This document shows positions 46,280 through 55,084 of a stretch of 64,000 nucleotides of DNA, piece by piece. The stretch comes from Lichenicoccus sp964242335 (GTDB lineage: Bacteria; Pseudomonadota; Alphaproteobacteria; Acetobacterales; Acetobacteraceae). Where the stretch lies: NCBI GenBank assembly GCA_964242335.1, contig CAXTAY010000003.1, forward strand, positions 124,001 to 188,000, read 5' to 3'. Positions within the stretch are counted from its first letter, which is position 1; the number at the start of each line of letters is the position of its first letter. The position numbers and the translations under genes were made by a program. The notes beneath the pieces are model-generated. The model was not told the DNA's origin and made no database searches. It saw only the letters and a program-made list of their open reading frames with translations.

Positions 46280-47335
46280 ATGAGTGAGATGGCACCGGTG
46301 CACTTCTTCTCGGCGCTTCAGGATTATCTGGAACGCGGCATCGGCAGCGTCGAGGGCTGGCTCTGGCCCACGACCGCGTCGATGATCGCCGAACTCCTGG
46401 TTCGACAGGTTTCGGCCACGGTGCTAGGCGACGTCTGCGAGATCGGTGTGCATCATGGGCGGCTATTCTTGATCCTGGCCAACGCCATGGTGGTCGGCGA
46501 GCGCGCCGTCGCGGTCGATGTGTTCGAAGCTCAGGACAAGAACCTGGATGCCTCGGGTGCGGGCGACCGCCGCATCCTCGAGCGGCATATCGCACTGTAC
46601 GCACCCGGCGCGCGCTGCGAGATCATCCAGGAATCCAGCCTCGACCTGGAACAGACCGGCTTCTGCTCGTCGCGTTTCCGTTTCATCTCGATCGACGGCG
46701 GCCACATAGCGAGCATCGTCGTCAACGATCTCCGGCTCGCCGAGCGTACGCTGCTGCCCGCAGGCATCGTGGCGCTGGACGATGTGCTCAATCATGCCTG
46801 GCCCGGCGTGGTGACCGGCCTGTCGCGCTATCTGACCGAAGGCGACACTCTCGTGCCGTTCGCGATCATACCGAACAAGCTCCTGTTGGCCGCGGATCAG
46901 GCTGCCGCGCAGCGTGGCAAGACGTTTCTGCGGCAGCACTTTCCGCTCGCGTTCTCCAAGTCAGGATTGGAGTTCCTGGGCGGTGTCGTCGACTGCTATG
47001 TCGATCATCCATACTACAATCGCGAGACCGGTGCTTGCCTGCGCAGCGAGATCGAAGACCTTCGTCGCCGGTGCGAGGTGCTTGCCGCAAGTCAGTCCGA
47101 TGGCCTCGTCGCCATCCGCGATGAACGCGACGCCGCGCGCGAGGCGCTCGATGCGATGCGGCATCAGCACGAGGTCGTCACGGCCGAGCTGGCCGGATCC
47201 CGCGACGCGCTCGCGACGCTGCACGCAAGCAGGTCCTGGCAGATCACCGGACCGCTGCGAGGTCTGGTCTCGCTCGCCAGGTATCGGCGCTCGAACCCCG
47301 GCCTGTCCGGACGGAACACGGCGGTGATCGACTAG
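46280..47335 (+). CDS. Class I SAM-dependent methyltransferase-like protein with coiled-coil tail
   Basis: A 351-residue protein. The methyltransferase fold (about 40-180) shows VCEIGVHHGRLFLILANAM (motif I), AVDVFEAQDKN (motif II acidic) and FISIDGGHIASIVVNDL, as in the Methyltransf_24/TylF-like group often found with surface glycan or glycopeptide clusters. Residues 255-320 look like a coiled coil (EIEDLRRRCEVL through TAELAGSRDALATL), followed by RSWQITGPLRGL, a motif common at the ends of glycosyltransferases. The target is unknown. Confidence 0.75.
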   Translation: MSEMAPVHFFSALQDYLERGIGSVEGWLWPTTASMIAELLVRQVSATVLGDVCEIGVHHGRLFLILANAMVVGERAVAVDVFEAQDKNLDASGAGDRRILERHIALYAPGARCEIIQESSLDLEQTGFCSSRFRFISIDGGHIASIVVNDLRLAERTLLPAGIVALDDVLNHAWPGVVTGLSRYLTEGDTLVPFAIIPNKLLLAADQAAAQRGKTFLRQHFPLAFSKSGLEFLGGVVDCYVDHPYYNRETGACLRSEIEDLRRRCEVLAASQSDGLVAIRDERDAAREALDAMRHQHEVVTAELAGSRDALATLHASRSWQITGPLRGLVSLARYRRSNPGLSGRNTAVID

Positions 47336-47460
47336 GAGATCGGCGACCCGCCGGTGGCGCATCGGCTTCGGCTTGAAGGCGGCCCGGACACTTGCCGTCC
47401 CAGCCTATGCGACGCCCGGTCGAACATCGACACGGTCCGGTCGCGGAGCGTCTCGCGCGT

Positions 47461-48381
47461 TCAGCCGGAGGGTCCGGTGGTCGGGATGATCGTCCGGACG
47501 ATCGAGGCGTCGAGCGCTTCGTACTCGTGCAGTCCGATCGTCTCGTAGAGCTCCCGGCGGGTCTGCATCCGGTCGAGCATGCCGTGGGTGCCACCGTCGC
47601 GCCGGATCGCCTCGAACAGCTCCTGCTGCGCCTTGTTGGCGACGCGCAGCGAACTGACCGGCCAGATCACCATCGCGTAGCCGAACTGCTCGAACTCGGC
47701 GGCGGTGAAGAACGGCGTGCGGCCGAACTCGGTCATGTTGGCGAGCAGCCTGACGCCCGGCAACCGGGCAGCGAAGGCGCGGAACATCTCGGCGTTGTCC
47801 AGCGCCTCGGGAAAGATCGCGTCGGCTCCGGCCTGCAGGTAGAGCTTGGCCCGCGCCACCGCCCCGTCCATTCCCTCGGAGGCTACGGCGTCGGTGCGCG
47901 CGATGACCAGCAGGCTGCGCCTGGCGCGCACCGCGGCCGCGATCTTGGCCGCCATGTCGGCGGGAGCGGCCAGCTTCTTGTCGTTCAGGTGACCGCACTT
48001 CTTCGGCAGCAGCTGGTCCTCGAGATGCACGCCGCCCGCGCCCGCCTCCTCGAAGCTGCGCACCATGTGCATGACGTTCAGCGCCTCGCCATAGCCGGTG
48101 TCGCCGTCCACCAGCACCGGCAACATCGAGGCGCGAGCGACCTGGCGGATGAAGAAGGTGACCTCGTCGACGGTGATGATGCCGAGATCGGGCAGCCCCA
48201 TCGAGGCCGTCATCGCGGCACCGGAGAGATAGCAGGCCTCGAACCCGGCAGCGCGGGCCTGCAATGCCGCGTGGCCGTTATGGGTGCCGGGGATCTGCAG
48301 GATCCCGGGCCGCTCCAGCAGCCGGCGCAGGCGCACCCCCGCGGCCTCTGCCGGCTGCTCGTCGGCGATCAGGTAGGGCAT
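47461..48381 (-). CDS. prpB: 2-methylisocitrate lyase
   Basis: Splits 2-methylisocitrate into pyruvate and succinate, the last step of the methylcitrate cycle for propionate. The 306-residue protein belongs to the isocitrate lyase/PEP mutase superfamily, with metal-binding VDGDTGYGEALN (about 90), HLEDQLLPKKCGH (about 118-130; KKCGH carries the catalytic Cys) and ARTDAVASEG. ATG 48381 has GAGGAG upstream; the frame runs on into prpC but that is not used. It is the last gene of prpDCB. Confidence 0.95.
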   Translation of the reverse strand: MPYLIADEQPAEAAGVRLRRLLERPGILQIPGTHNGHAALQARAAGFEACYLSGAAMTASMGLPDLGIITVDEVTFFIRQVARASMLPVLVDGDTGYGEALNVMHMVRSFEEAGAGGVHLEDQLLPKKCGHLNDKKLAAPADMAAKIAAAVRARRSLLVIARTDAVASEGMDGAVARAKLYLQAGADAIFPEALDNAEMFRAFAARLPGVRLLANMTEFGRTPFFTAAEFEQFGYAMVIWPVSSLRVANKAQQELFEAIRRDGGTHGMLDRMQTRRELYETIGLHEYEALDASIVRTIIPTTGPSG

Positions 48382-48391
48382 GGCGATCTCC

Positions 48392-49543
48392 TCACGGTCG
48401 ATCGGCGAGCGGCACGAAGACCCGGTTCTCCGGGCCGACATAGTGCGCGGTCGGGCGGATGATCTTGCCGTCCTGCCGCTGCTCGATGACGTGCGCCGAC
48501 CAGCCGGCGGTGCGGGCGATGACGAACAGCGGCGTGAACATCGACGTCGGCACGCCCATCGCCTGGTAGGAGACGGCCGAGAACCAGTCCAGGTTGGCGA
48601 ACATGCGCTTCGCCGCCGCCATCACGCTCTCGATCCGCTCGGCGACCTGGAAGCGGACCAGCGATCCGCCCTCGACGCCGAGCTCGTGGGCGATCTGCTT
48701 GATCACGCCGTTCCGCGGGTCCGAGACGGTATAGACCGGATGGCCGAAGCCGATCACCACCTGCTTGCTCTCGAGGCGGCCGCGTATGTCCGCCTCCGCC
48801 TCGTCCGGGGTGGCGTAGCGTTGCTGGATCTCCAGCGCCGCCTCGTTGGCGCCGCCGTGCCTGTGACCGCGCAGCGCGCCGATGCCGCCGGCGATGGCGG
48901 AGTACAGGTCCGACCCGGTTCCGGCGATTACGCGCGCGGTGAAGGTCGAGGCGTTGAACTCGTGCTCGGCATAGAGCACCAGCGAGGCATGCATCGCCTG
49001 CACCCAGCTCGGCCGCGGCCGGTCGCCGTGCAGCAGGTGCAGGAAGTGGCCGCCGATGCTGTCGTCGTCGGTCTCCACCTCGAGGCTCACGCCGTTATGG
49101 CTGCGGTGGTACCAGATCAGCAGCATCGAGCCGAGCGAGGCCAGCAGCCGGTCGGCGATGTCCCGTGCGCCGGCGGCGGACTGGTCCTGCTTCTCGGGCA
49201 GCACGCAGCCGAGTGCCGAGACGCCGGTGCGCATCACGTCCATCGGATGCGCCGCCGCCGGCAGCTGCTCCAGCACCGCGCGCACCGCGGCCGGCACGCC
49301 GCGCAGGCGCCTGAGCTTCAGCCGGTAGGCGGCGAGCTCGGCCGCGTTCGGCAGCGTGCCGTGCACCAGCAGGTGCGCGATCTCCTCGAAGCTGCAGGCG
49401 CGGGCGATGTCGATGATGTCGTAGCCGCGGTAATGCAGATCGTTGCCCGATTGGCCGACGCTGCACAGGGCGGTGCTGCCGGCGACGACGCCGGACAGCG
49501 CCACCGACTTCTTCGGCCGGGGGGCAGTCATGGTCTCGCTCAT
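48392..49543 (-). CDS. prpC: 2-methylcitrate synthase
   Basis: Condenses propionyl-CoA with oxaloacetate. The 383-residue citrate-synthase-fold protein has the catalytic histidines in AAHPMDVMRTGVSALG and VIGFGHPVYTVSDPR, with the Asp in the TSMFTPLFVIART neighbourhood. The ending RPTAHYVGPENRVFVPLADR is typical of PrpC rather than GltA. It is preceded by GAGGAG, starts 16 bp after prpD and ends 10 bp before prpB. Confidence 0.95.
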   Translation of the reverse strand: MSETMTAPRPKKSVALSGVVAGSTALCSVGQSGNDLHYRGYDIIDIARACSFEEIAHLLVHGTLPNAAELAAYRLKLRRLRGVPAAVRAVLEQLPAAAHPMDVMRTGVSALGCVLPEKQDQSAAGARDIADRLLASLGSMLLIWYHRSHNGVSLEVETDDDSIGGHFLHLLHGDRPRPSWVQAMHASLVLYAEHEFNASTFTARVIAGTGSDLYSAIAGGIGALRGHRHGGANEAALEIQQRYATPDEAEADIRGRLESKQVVIGFGHPVYTVSDPRNGVIKQIAHELGVEGGSLVRFQVAERIESVMAAAKRMFANLDWFSAVSYQAMGVPTSMFTPLFVIARTAGWSAHVIEQRQDGKIIRPTAHYVGPENRVFVPLADRP

Positions 49544-49559
49544 CGCTGGCTCCTCTGCT

Positions 49560-51059
49560 CTAGAAGATCCCCGCGGCGCCGACCGTGAGGCGTCCGTCGG
49601 GCATCGCCACGTTCAGCTGCGACAGCGCCTCGGCCGGCAGCGTCGGCAGGCGCTGCACCACCTCGAGGAAACGCTCGACCTCGGAGGCGGCGAGGATGCC
49701 CTCGGTCAGGATCCTAAACTTGCGCAGGTAGTCCGGACGGCTCCAGGGCGTGGCACCCAGGGTGTGCGCGTGCGCCACCGCCAGCTCGTCGGCGATCACC
49801 TGGCCGCTCTGGAGGGTGATGACGATCCTGCCGCCGAACGCCTTCACCGACGGATCGTCGGCGTGGTAGCGCGCGGTCCATCGCGGGTCCTCGACGGTGC
49901 GTATCTTCTGCCACAACGCGACCGTGTCGGGACGCCGCGCGCGAGCCGGGTCGTAGGAGCGCACGTGGTGCCACGCGCCATCCTGCAGCGCCACCGCGAC
50001 GATGTACATGATCGAGTGGTCCAGCGTCTCGCGCGAGGCGGTCGGATCGAATTTCTGGGGATCGTTCGAGCCGGTGCCGATCACGGTATGGGTGTGGTGC
50101 GAGGTCTCGATCAGGATGTCGCGCACCTCGGCCCAGTCGCCGATCCGCCTGCCCAGCGCGAAGCTGAGGTCGATCAGCGCCTGGCTCTGGTACTCGGCGG
50201 AGTGCTCCTTGGTGTAGGTGTCGAGGATCGCGCGCTTCGGCTCGCCCGGCGCCGGCAGCGTCACCCGGTAGCGCGCCTGCCTGCCGCCCAGCATCCAGGC
50301 GATCACCCCGTCCTCGCCCTCGTAGATCGGGCTCGGCGAGCCCTCGCCGCGCATGGCGCGGTCCACCGCCTCGATCGCCAGCTTGCCGGCGTGGCTCGGC
50401 GCGAACGCCTTCCACGACGAGATCTCGCCCTTGCGCGACTGCCGCGTCGCCGTCGTCACGTGCAGCGCCTGCTGCACCGACTGGTAGATCACCGGCGTGG
50501 GCAGGCCGAGCAGGGTGCCGATGCCGGCGGCGGCCGACGGACCGAGATGGGCGACGTGGTCGATCTTGTGCGCGTGCAGGCTGATCGCGCGCACCAGGTC
50601 GACCTGGATCTCGTAGCCGGTGGCGACCCCGCGCAGCAGCGCCGCACCGCTGCGTCCGGCCTGCTGCGCCACCGCCAGCAGCGGCGGGATGTTGTCGCCG
50701 GGATGCGAGTACTCGGCGGCCAGGAAGGTGTCGTGGTAGTCGAGCTCGCGCACCGCCGTGCCGTTGGCCCAGGCCGCCCATTCGGCGTGCACGCGCACCT
50801 CCGGGCCGAGGCCGAACAGGGTGGCGCCGCCGGCGCGCGGATGCGCCAGCGCCTGGTCGCGGGCACTCACCACCGGATGACGATCGAGCGCGGCGACCGC
50901 CACCGCGGCGTTGTCGATCAGGCGGTTGACGATCATCTCGGCCACCTCGGCCTCGACCGCGACCGGATCGGATGCGACGAGGGCGATCTTCCAGGCGAGC
51001 TGCTCCTCGCGCGCCAGCCGCTCGCTCTCCGGATGCACCCGGACCTCGTGAGGTATCAT
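49560..51059 (-). CDS. prpD: 2-methylcitrate dehydratase
   Basis: Dehydrates 2-methylcitrate to 2-methyl-cis-aconitate. The 499-residue MmgE/PrpD-family protein matches the usual length of about 480-500, with RELDYHDTFLAAEYSHPGDNIPPLLAVA, HKIDHVAHLGPSAAAGIGTLLGLP, WKAFAPSHAGKLA and YTKEHSAEYQSQALIDL. It is the first gene of prpDCB. Its first 42 codons are duplicated in the same orientation at 59270-59395, 8.2 kb away. A frameshifted PrpR-type regulator remnant lies just upstream on the other strand. Confidence 0.96.
   Translation of the reverse strand: MIPHEVRVHPESERLAREEQLAWKIALVASDPVAVEAEVAEMIVNRLIDNAAVAVAALDRHPVVSARDQALAHPRAGGATLFGLGPEVRVHAEWAAWANGTAVRELDYHDTFLAAEYSHPGDNIPPLLAVAQQAGRSGAALLRGVATGYEIQVDLVRAISLHAHKIDHVAHLGPSAAAGIGTLLGLPTPVIYQSVQQALHVTTATRQSRKGEISSWKAFAPSHAGKLAIEAVDRAMRGEGSPSPIYEGEDGVIAWMLGGRQARYRVTLPAPGEPKRAILDTYTKEHSAEYQSQALIDLSFALGRRIGDWAEVRDILIETSHHTHTVIGTGSNDPQKFDPTASRETLDHSIMYIVAVALQDGAWHHVRSYDPARARRPDTVALWQKIRTVEDPRWTARYHADDPSVKAFGGRIVITLQSGQVIADELAVAHAHTLGATPWSRPDYLRKFRILTEGILAASEVERFLEVVQRLPTLPAEALSQLNVAMPDGRLTVGAAGIF
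50934..51059 (-). repeat. 126-bp direct repeat, copy in intact prpD
   Basis: The first 126 bases of prpD recur at 59270-59395, the same length and orientation, with only a few changes near the start codon and in the middle. The two copies bracket the block 51060-59269. Confidence 0.9.
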
Positions 51060-51213
51060 GGCTCTCTCTCAGAACGATCTAGCGACTTCGTCGTCGCGAC
51101 GTCAGACGCCACTTTCGCCGCACATCTGCGAAGCTTGAAGCTTGCTTGTTGCCAAATCATGCAAACACCTGGGTGGAGAGTTGCGGATGTTGCGGACAGG
51201 AGTCGGACCAAAG

Positions 51214-51388
51214 ATGTTCGTCGGCGAGCGTGTTCGTCGGCTGCGCGAGCAGCAGCGCCTGAGCCAGGCAGAACTAGCGCGCCACTGCGGTTTCACCCAG
51301 CTACATGAGCCAGATCGGATGCGATCAGCGGCCGCTCCCACGCCCGTTGATGCATCGCCTGGCAAAGCATCGCGGTTATGCGCTCCAG
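51214..51388 (+). pseudogene. Remnant of a PrpR/ScfR-type XRE regulator
   Basis: From ATG 51214 the frame reads MFVGERVRRLREQQRLSQAE then LARHCGF, the start of an XRE-type helix-turn-helix. It then goes out of frame. The next frame continues SYMSQIGCDQRPLPRPLMHR at 51300-51388, which is the expected second helix of the short-chain fatty acyl-CoA regulators that usually sit beside prp genes. A frameshift near 51298 in an ACCCAG run (two bases lost or one gained) explains this. The remaining few hundred codons are missing. Confidence 0.7.
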
Positions 51389-51482
51389 GGCGGACCACGC
51401 TCAATCGCCTGTGCCAAATCCGGGCGCCACGTCGGATCCAGTAGATGGCGACTAGGCGCGAGATCTGACAGATCCGATCGGC

Positions 51483-52043
51483 TCAGATCCGATCCGCGCT
51501 GACCAGAACCACCGCGATGACACAGGGCTTGTCGCCGCGAACGCTCCAGCTGTGCACGGTGCCACGCTGGACGAACAGATCGCCGGACCTCAACAAGGTC
51601 TCGCCGGTTTCCAGGACGGCGTGCATCTCGCCGCTCAGCACGACGATGTAGTCGATCGTCGCGGTCTTGTGCATCATCGGATCGGACGAACCGGCGTCGT
51701 GCGCATCGTGTGCGCCGATCGACGAGAAGGCGGCTCCGGCATCGGCTCGGCCTCGCCACATCGTGTCCGGCGGGAACTCCACGATGCGGAAAAGGGATCC
51801 GCCGACCGGAGGTTCGAGCCGAACCGGCCGCGCGACGGCGTCGTCGCTGCCCTCGTTGTTGGCAGGGGAGGTGGTGGTTTCCCAGACGTCGGTGAGCGTC
51901 AGGCCTGGCATAGAGGCCATTTCCGCGACGCATGCCGCCTGCTCGTCGGAGACGATGCAGGATCGCCCCTCCTGGTCTACCCCGGTGATGACGCGCCTGA
52001 AAGTCTGAGCCAAGGAAGCCCTCCCAATGTTTTGTTTTACCAT
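51483..52043 (-). CDS. Cupin-domain protein
   Basis: A 186-residue protein whose C-terminal half (about 85-185) is a cupin_2 barrel: FRIVEFPPDTMW, HKTATIDYIVVLSGEMHAVLE, then LLRSGDLFVQRGTVHSWSVR, which carries the metal-type His and the Gly-Asp-X6-Gly-X2-His pattern. Such small cupins often accompany fumarylacetoacetate-hydrolase-like genes in aromatic or keto acid pathways. It is divergent from the TetR-FAH operon, across a 141-bp AT-rich gap with dyads, and is probably under the same regulator. Activity is unknown. Confidence 0.82.
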   Translation of the reverse strand: MVKQNIGRASLAQTFRRVITGVDQEGRSCIVSDEQAACVAEMASMPGLTLTDVWETTTSPANNEGSDDAVARPVRLEPPVGGSLFRIVEFPPDTMWRGRADAGAAFSSIGAHDAHDAGSSDPMMHKTATIDYIVVLSGEMHAVLETGETLLRSGDLFVQRGTVHSWSVRGDKPCVIAVVLVSADRI

Positions 52044-52052
52044 AGCAGAAAA

Positions 52053-52150
52053 TTGGTCGACTGATCAAGTTCTGGATATTTTAGCTTCGAGCGCCGAGCC
52101 ACTGCCCGACCCGGAAAGCAACTGTGCTCAGTTGTGTTCAACCGTTCAAC
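52053..52150. promoter_or_regulatory. Divergent control region of cupin and TetR operon
   Basis: The AT-rich gap has an imperfect palindrome, TTGGTCGACTGATCAA (52053-52068), beside the cupin gene and a direct repeat, GTTCAAC-C-GTTCAAC (52136-52150), near the TetR gene. These are plausible binding sites for the adjacent TetR protein. No confident -35/-10 pair was found. Confidence 0.4.
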
Positions 52151-52184
52151 AGAGTAATACACTCGATCAAAGTCTCTAGGTAAG

Positions 52185-52901
52185 ATGAAAAGAGCGAGCG
52201 GGATGAAGGCGGCAGCGGCGAGCGGGACATCAGTGGACGAGTCGATCCTGCCCTCCGAGGACGGCACCGCACGCGCGCGGATCCTCGCGGCCGCGGAAGA
52301 ATTCTTCTCGCAATATGGCTTTGATGGCACTTCGCTACGCCAGGTTGCAGTCAGGGCAGGCGTTCCACCCGGCTTGATCGGCTATCACTTCCAGGGGAAG
52401 CTCGGCCTCTATCGCGCCATCTTCGAGATGCGGACCCCCGCCATCGTCGAGCAGCGACGCATCGGACTGGCGATGGCCGAACTCGAGGACGACCTCGACC
52501 GGCGCCTGGAGATGATCCTCAAGGCGATCCTGGTGCCCATGCTCAGGCTGACGTCACAGGAGCATGGCGGGCATTTCGGCCTCCTGCTGGCGCGCGAGGT
52601 GGGTGATCCTCGTTCGGTCGAGCGCGGCATCGTCGAGAAGATGCTCGATCCGATCGCCATCGCGGTAACCGACCAGCTTCGCGCATCGCTGCCGGATCGA
52701 AGCGAGGCCGAGATCCACTGGGCCTATCACACCATCATCGGTGCCATGGTGTACATGATGGTCGATTCCGGGCGGATCGTCAGGCTGAGCAAGGGAGCTG
52801 CCGATCCCAGGAACGCCGACGCGGCGATCCGCCATCTCACCGCCCTACTGCTGAAGTGCCTGCAGGGTCCGCCCGCCCTCCTGAAGGAGCCATCCCGGTG
52901 A
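52185..52901 (+). CDS. TetR/AcrR-family transcriptional regulator (first gene of FAH operon)
   Basis: A 238-residue repressor with the helix-turn-helix at about 28-75 (ARILAAAEEFFSQYGFDGTS, LRQVAVRAGVPPGLIGYHF) and a CecR-like C-terminal domain (IIGAMVYMMVDSGRIVRL). ATG 52185 is used; ATG 52203 is also possible. The stop overlaps the GTG of the FAH gene by four bases (GTGA), so the regulator is the first gene of the operon it probably controls. Confidence 0.9.
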   Translation: MKRASGMKAAAASGTSVDESILPSEDGTARARILAAAEEFFSQYGFDGTSLRQVAVRAGVPPGLIGYHFQGKLGLYRAIFEMRTPAIVEQRRIGLAMAELEDDLDRRLEMILKAILVPMLRLTSQEHGGHFGLLLAREVGDPRSVERGIVEKMLDPIAIAVTDQLRASLPDRSEAEIHWAYHTIIGAMVYMMVDSGRIVRLSKGAADPRNADAAIRHLTALLLKCLQGPPALLKEPSR

Positions 52902-53887
52902 AGCTCGTTACCTACCAGCGCGGCGGCGCCAACAGCCGTGCCGGCGCCCTAGTCAATGACGGCACCAGTATCGTCGACCTCGCCGCCGCCAGCGCCGCGC
53001 GGGGCTGGGACCAGGCGCCTTACGCCAACGTGCTGGCGATGATCGAGGCCGGCGACGCCGCGCTGGCGCAGGCCTACGATCTGGTCCGTCGCCCGGTCGA
53101 CGGTGTGCTGGTGGCGGTCGCGGACGCGGTCCTGCATGCACCGCTGCAGCCGCCGGTGCAGATGCGCGATTGCCTCTGCTTCGAGGGCCACTTGAAGCAG
53201 TCGTTCCGCAACCTGCGGGAGATGCGGGCACAGCGCTCCGCCGATCCGGCGGCGGCGATGGCAGAGATGGAGCGCGATGGGATCCTGACGATTCCCAAGG
53301 TGTTCTACGAACAGCCGATCTACTACAAGGCCAACCGCTTCGCCGTCATCGGCACCGACCACGACGTGGTCTGGCCGCGATACAGCGACGTGATGGATTT
53401 TGAATTGGAGTTCGGCGTCTATATCGGCAGGCGGACGCTCGATGTCGGTGCCGAACAGGCGCGGGCCTACATATACGGCTACACCATCTTCAATGACATG
53501 AGCGCGCGGGATGCGCAGTGGGCCGAGATGGGCGGCCAGCTCGGGCCAGCCAAGGGCAAGGATTTCGATACCTCGAACCCGATGGGCCCGTGTCTCGTCA
53601 CTGTCGACGAGCTTGCCGATCCGTACAACCTGACCATGATCGCCCGGATCAACGGCGAAGAGTGGACGCGAGGCAAGACAAACTCGATGCATTGGAAGTT
53701 CGAAGACCTGATCGCACACATCTCGCGCAGCGAGACGCTCTACCCTGGTGAGTTCCTTGGATCGGGTACGATCGAGGGCGGATGCGGGATCGAGCACATG
53801 CGCTTTCTGCAGCCGGACGACGTGGTCGAACTCGAAGTGGAGGGGATCGGGATCCTGCGCAATCGGCTGGTTCGGCCGGCCAACTAG
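52898..53887 (+). CDS. Fumarylacetoacetate hydrolase family protein
   Basis: A 329-residue C-C hydrolase-fold protein. It has YYKANRFAVIGTDHDVVWP, the metal-binding DFELEFGVYIG (about 168-178), YTIFNDMSARDAQ, PMGPCLVTVDELADP and the conserved close LGSGTIEGGCGIEHM. Members cleave acylpyruvates or open or decarboxylate ring-fission products. GTG 52898 has AAGGAG eight bases upstream. Because CoA transferase and thiolase genes follow, its product could be acetoacetate or a similar keto acid; this is inference. Confidence 0.9.
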   Translation: MKLVTYQRGGANSRAGALVNDGTSIVDLAAASAARGWDQAPYANVLAMIEAGDAALAQAYDLVRRPVDGVLVAVADAVLHAPLQPPVQMRDCLCFEGHLKQSFRNLREMRAQRSADPAAAMAEMERDGILTIPKVFYEQPIYYKANRFAVIGTDHDVVWPRYSDVMDFELEFGVYIGRRTLDVGAEQARAYIYGYTIFNDMSARDAQWAEMGGQLGPAKGKDFDTSNPMGPCLVTVDELADPYNLTMIARINGEEWTRGKTNSMHWKFEDLIAHISRSETLYPGEFLGSGTIEGGCGIEHMRFLQPDDVVELEVEGIGILRNRLVRPAN

Positions 53888-53903
53888 CTCGAGGGAATGC
53901 ACG

Positions 53904-55070
53904 ATGGACACCGATCCAATCATCGTCGGCTGGGGCCACAGCCGCTTCGGCAAGCTGGACGAGAACCTGGAACAGCTCATCGCCGGGGTGACCCGCGAGG
54001 CGATCGCCGACGCGGAGATCGATCCGCACGAGATCGACGCGATCTGGCTCGGCCACTTCAACTCGGGCCTGATCGGGGACGGGTTCTGCTCCTCGATGGT
54101 GCTGGGCGCGGTGCCGGCGCTGCGCTTCAAGCCGGCGACCCGGTGCGAGAACGCCTGCGCCTCGGGAGCCGCGGCGATCTACTCGGCGCTGGACGCAGTA
54201 CGCAGCGGCCGGGTCAAGCTGGCGCTGGTGGTCGGCGCGGAGAAGATGAGCGGGCTGACCACCGCCGCCGTCACCAAGGCGCTGGCCGGTGCGAGCTACC
54301 AGGCCGAGGAGCGGGACCTGTCGTTCCCGCAGATCTTCGCCCGGTTCGCCCGCGCCTACGCGGAGGAGTTCGACGACCCGGCCGAAGCCATGGCGCACAT
54401 CTCGGTCAAGAACCACCGCAACGCGATGCGCAACCCGCTGGCGCAGATGCATCGGCCGGTCGACCTGGAATTCTGCCGGCACGTCTCGGAGCGCAACCCG
54501 ATGATCGCCGACCCGCTCAAGCTCAGCGACTGCTCGCTGGTTTCCGACGGTGCTGCGGCACTGGTGATCGCGCAGAAGAGCATGGCCAGCCGCTTCCGCC
54601 GCGCCGTCGGCTTCCGCGCCGCCGAGCAGGTCAACGACCTGCTGCCGCTCTCGGCAAAGCGACTCGCCCGGTTCGAAGGTCCCCGGGAGGCCTTCCGGCG
54701 CGCCTATGCCGCCGCCGGAGCGACGGTGGACGATCTTTCCTTCGCCGAAGTGCACGACTGCTTCACCATCGCCGAGCTGATGACGGTCGAGGCGATGGGG
54801 TTGGCCGAGCCGGGCCATGCCTCCGCCTGCGTGATCGAAGGACAGACAGGGCGCGACGGCAAGTTGCCGATCAACCTGTCCGGCGGCCTGAAGGCGAAAG
54901 GTCATCCGGTCGGCGCTACCGGAGTATCGATGCATATACTGGCGGCCAGGCAACTCGTCGGTGAGGCCGGCGACATGCAGTTGGAGCGTCCGCCGTCCCT
55001 GGGCCTCTGCTTCAACATGGGAGGCGGCGCGGTCGCGAACTGCGTCTCGATCCTTGAGCGGCTCCGCTGA
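53904..55070 (+). CDS. Thiolase (acetyl-CoA acetyltransferase, SCP2-like)
   Basis: A 388-residue thiolase-fold protein. The nucleophilic Cys is in RCENACASGAAAI (about 84), with the catalytic His and Cys segments AEVHDCFTIAE (about 285) and GGLKAKGHPVGATG (about 330). It belongs to the SCP2/acetyl-CoA acetyltransferase-like subgroup. It would cleave a 3-ketoacyl-CoA to acetyl-CoA plus a shorter acyl-CoA. It is 16 bp after the FAH gene and 14 bp before the CoA transferase A gene. Acetoacetyl-CoA is a likely substrate from context. Confidence 0.9.
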   Translation: MDTDPIIVGWGHSRFGKLDENLEQLIAGVTREAIADAEIDPHEIDAIWLGHFNSGLIGDGFCSSMVLGAVPALRFKPATRCENACASGAAAIYSALDAVRSGRVKLALVVGAEKMSGLTTAAVTKALAGASYQAEERDLSFPQIFARFARAYAEEFDDPAEAMAHISVKNHRNAMRNPLAQMHRPVDLEFCRHVSERNPMIADPLKLSDCSLVSDGAAALVIAQKSMASRFRRAVGFRAAEQVNDLLPLSAKRLARFEGPREAFRRAYAAAGATVDDLSFAEVHDCFTIAELMTVEAMGLAEPGHASACVIEGQTGRDGKLPINLSGGLKAKGHPVGATGVSMHILAARQLVGEAGDMQLERPPSLGLCFNMGGGAVANCVSILERLR

Positions 55071-55084
55071 CGGGTGAGCAGGCA

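Noticed and set aside
51142..51444. Intact 100-residue XRE regulator
   Set aside because: After the first helices the frame leaves the family pattern, which continues in another frame; it is a remnant rather than a small functional regulator.
52039..52068. Promoter for the cupin gene with TTGATC and TATGGT 18 bp apart
   Set aside because: The -10-like box would overlap the cupin start codon, leaving no leader or ribosome site.
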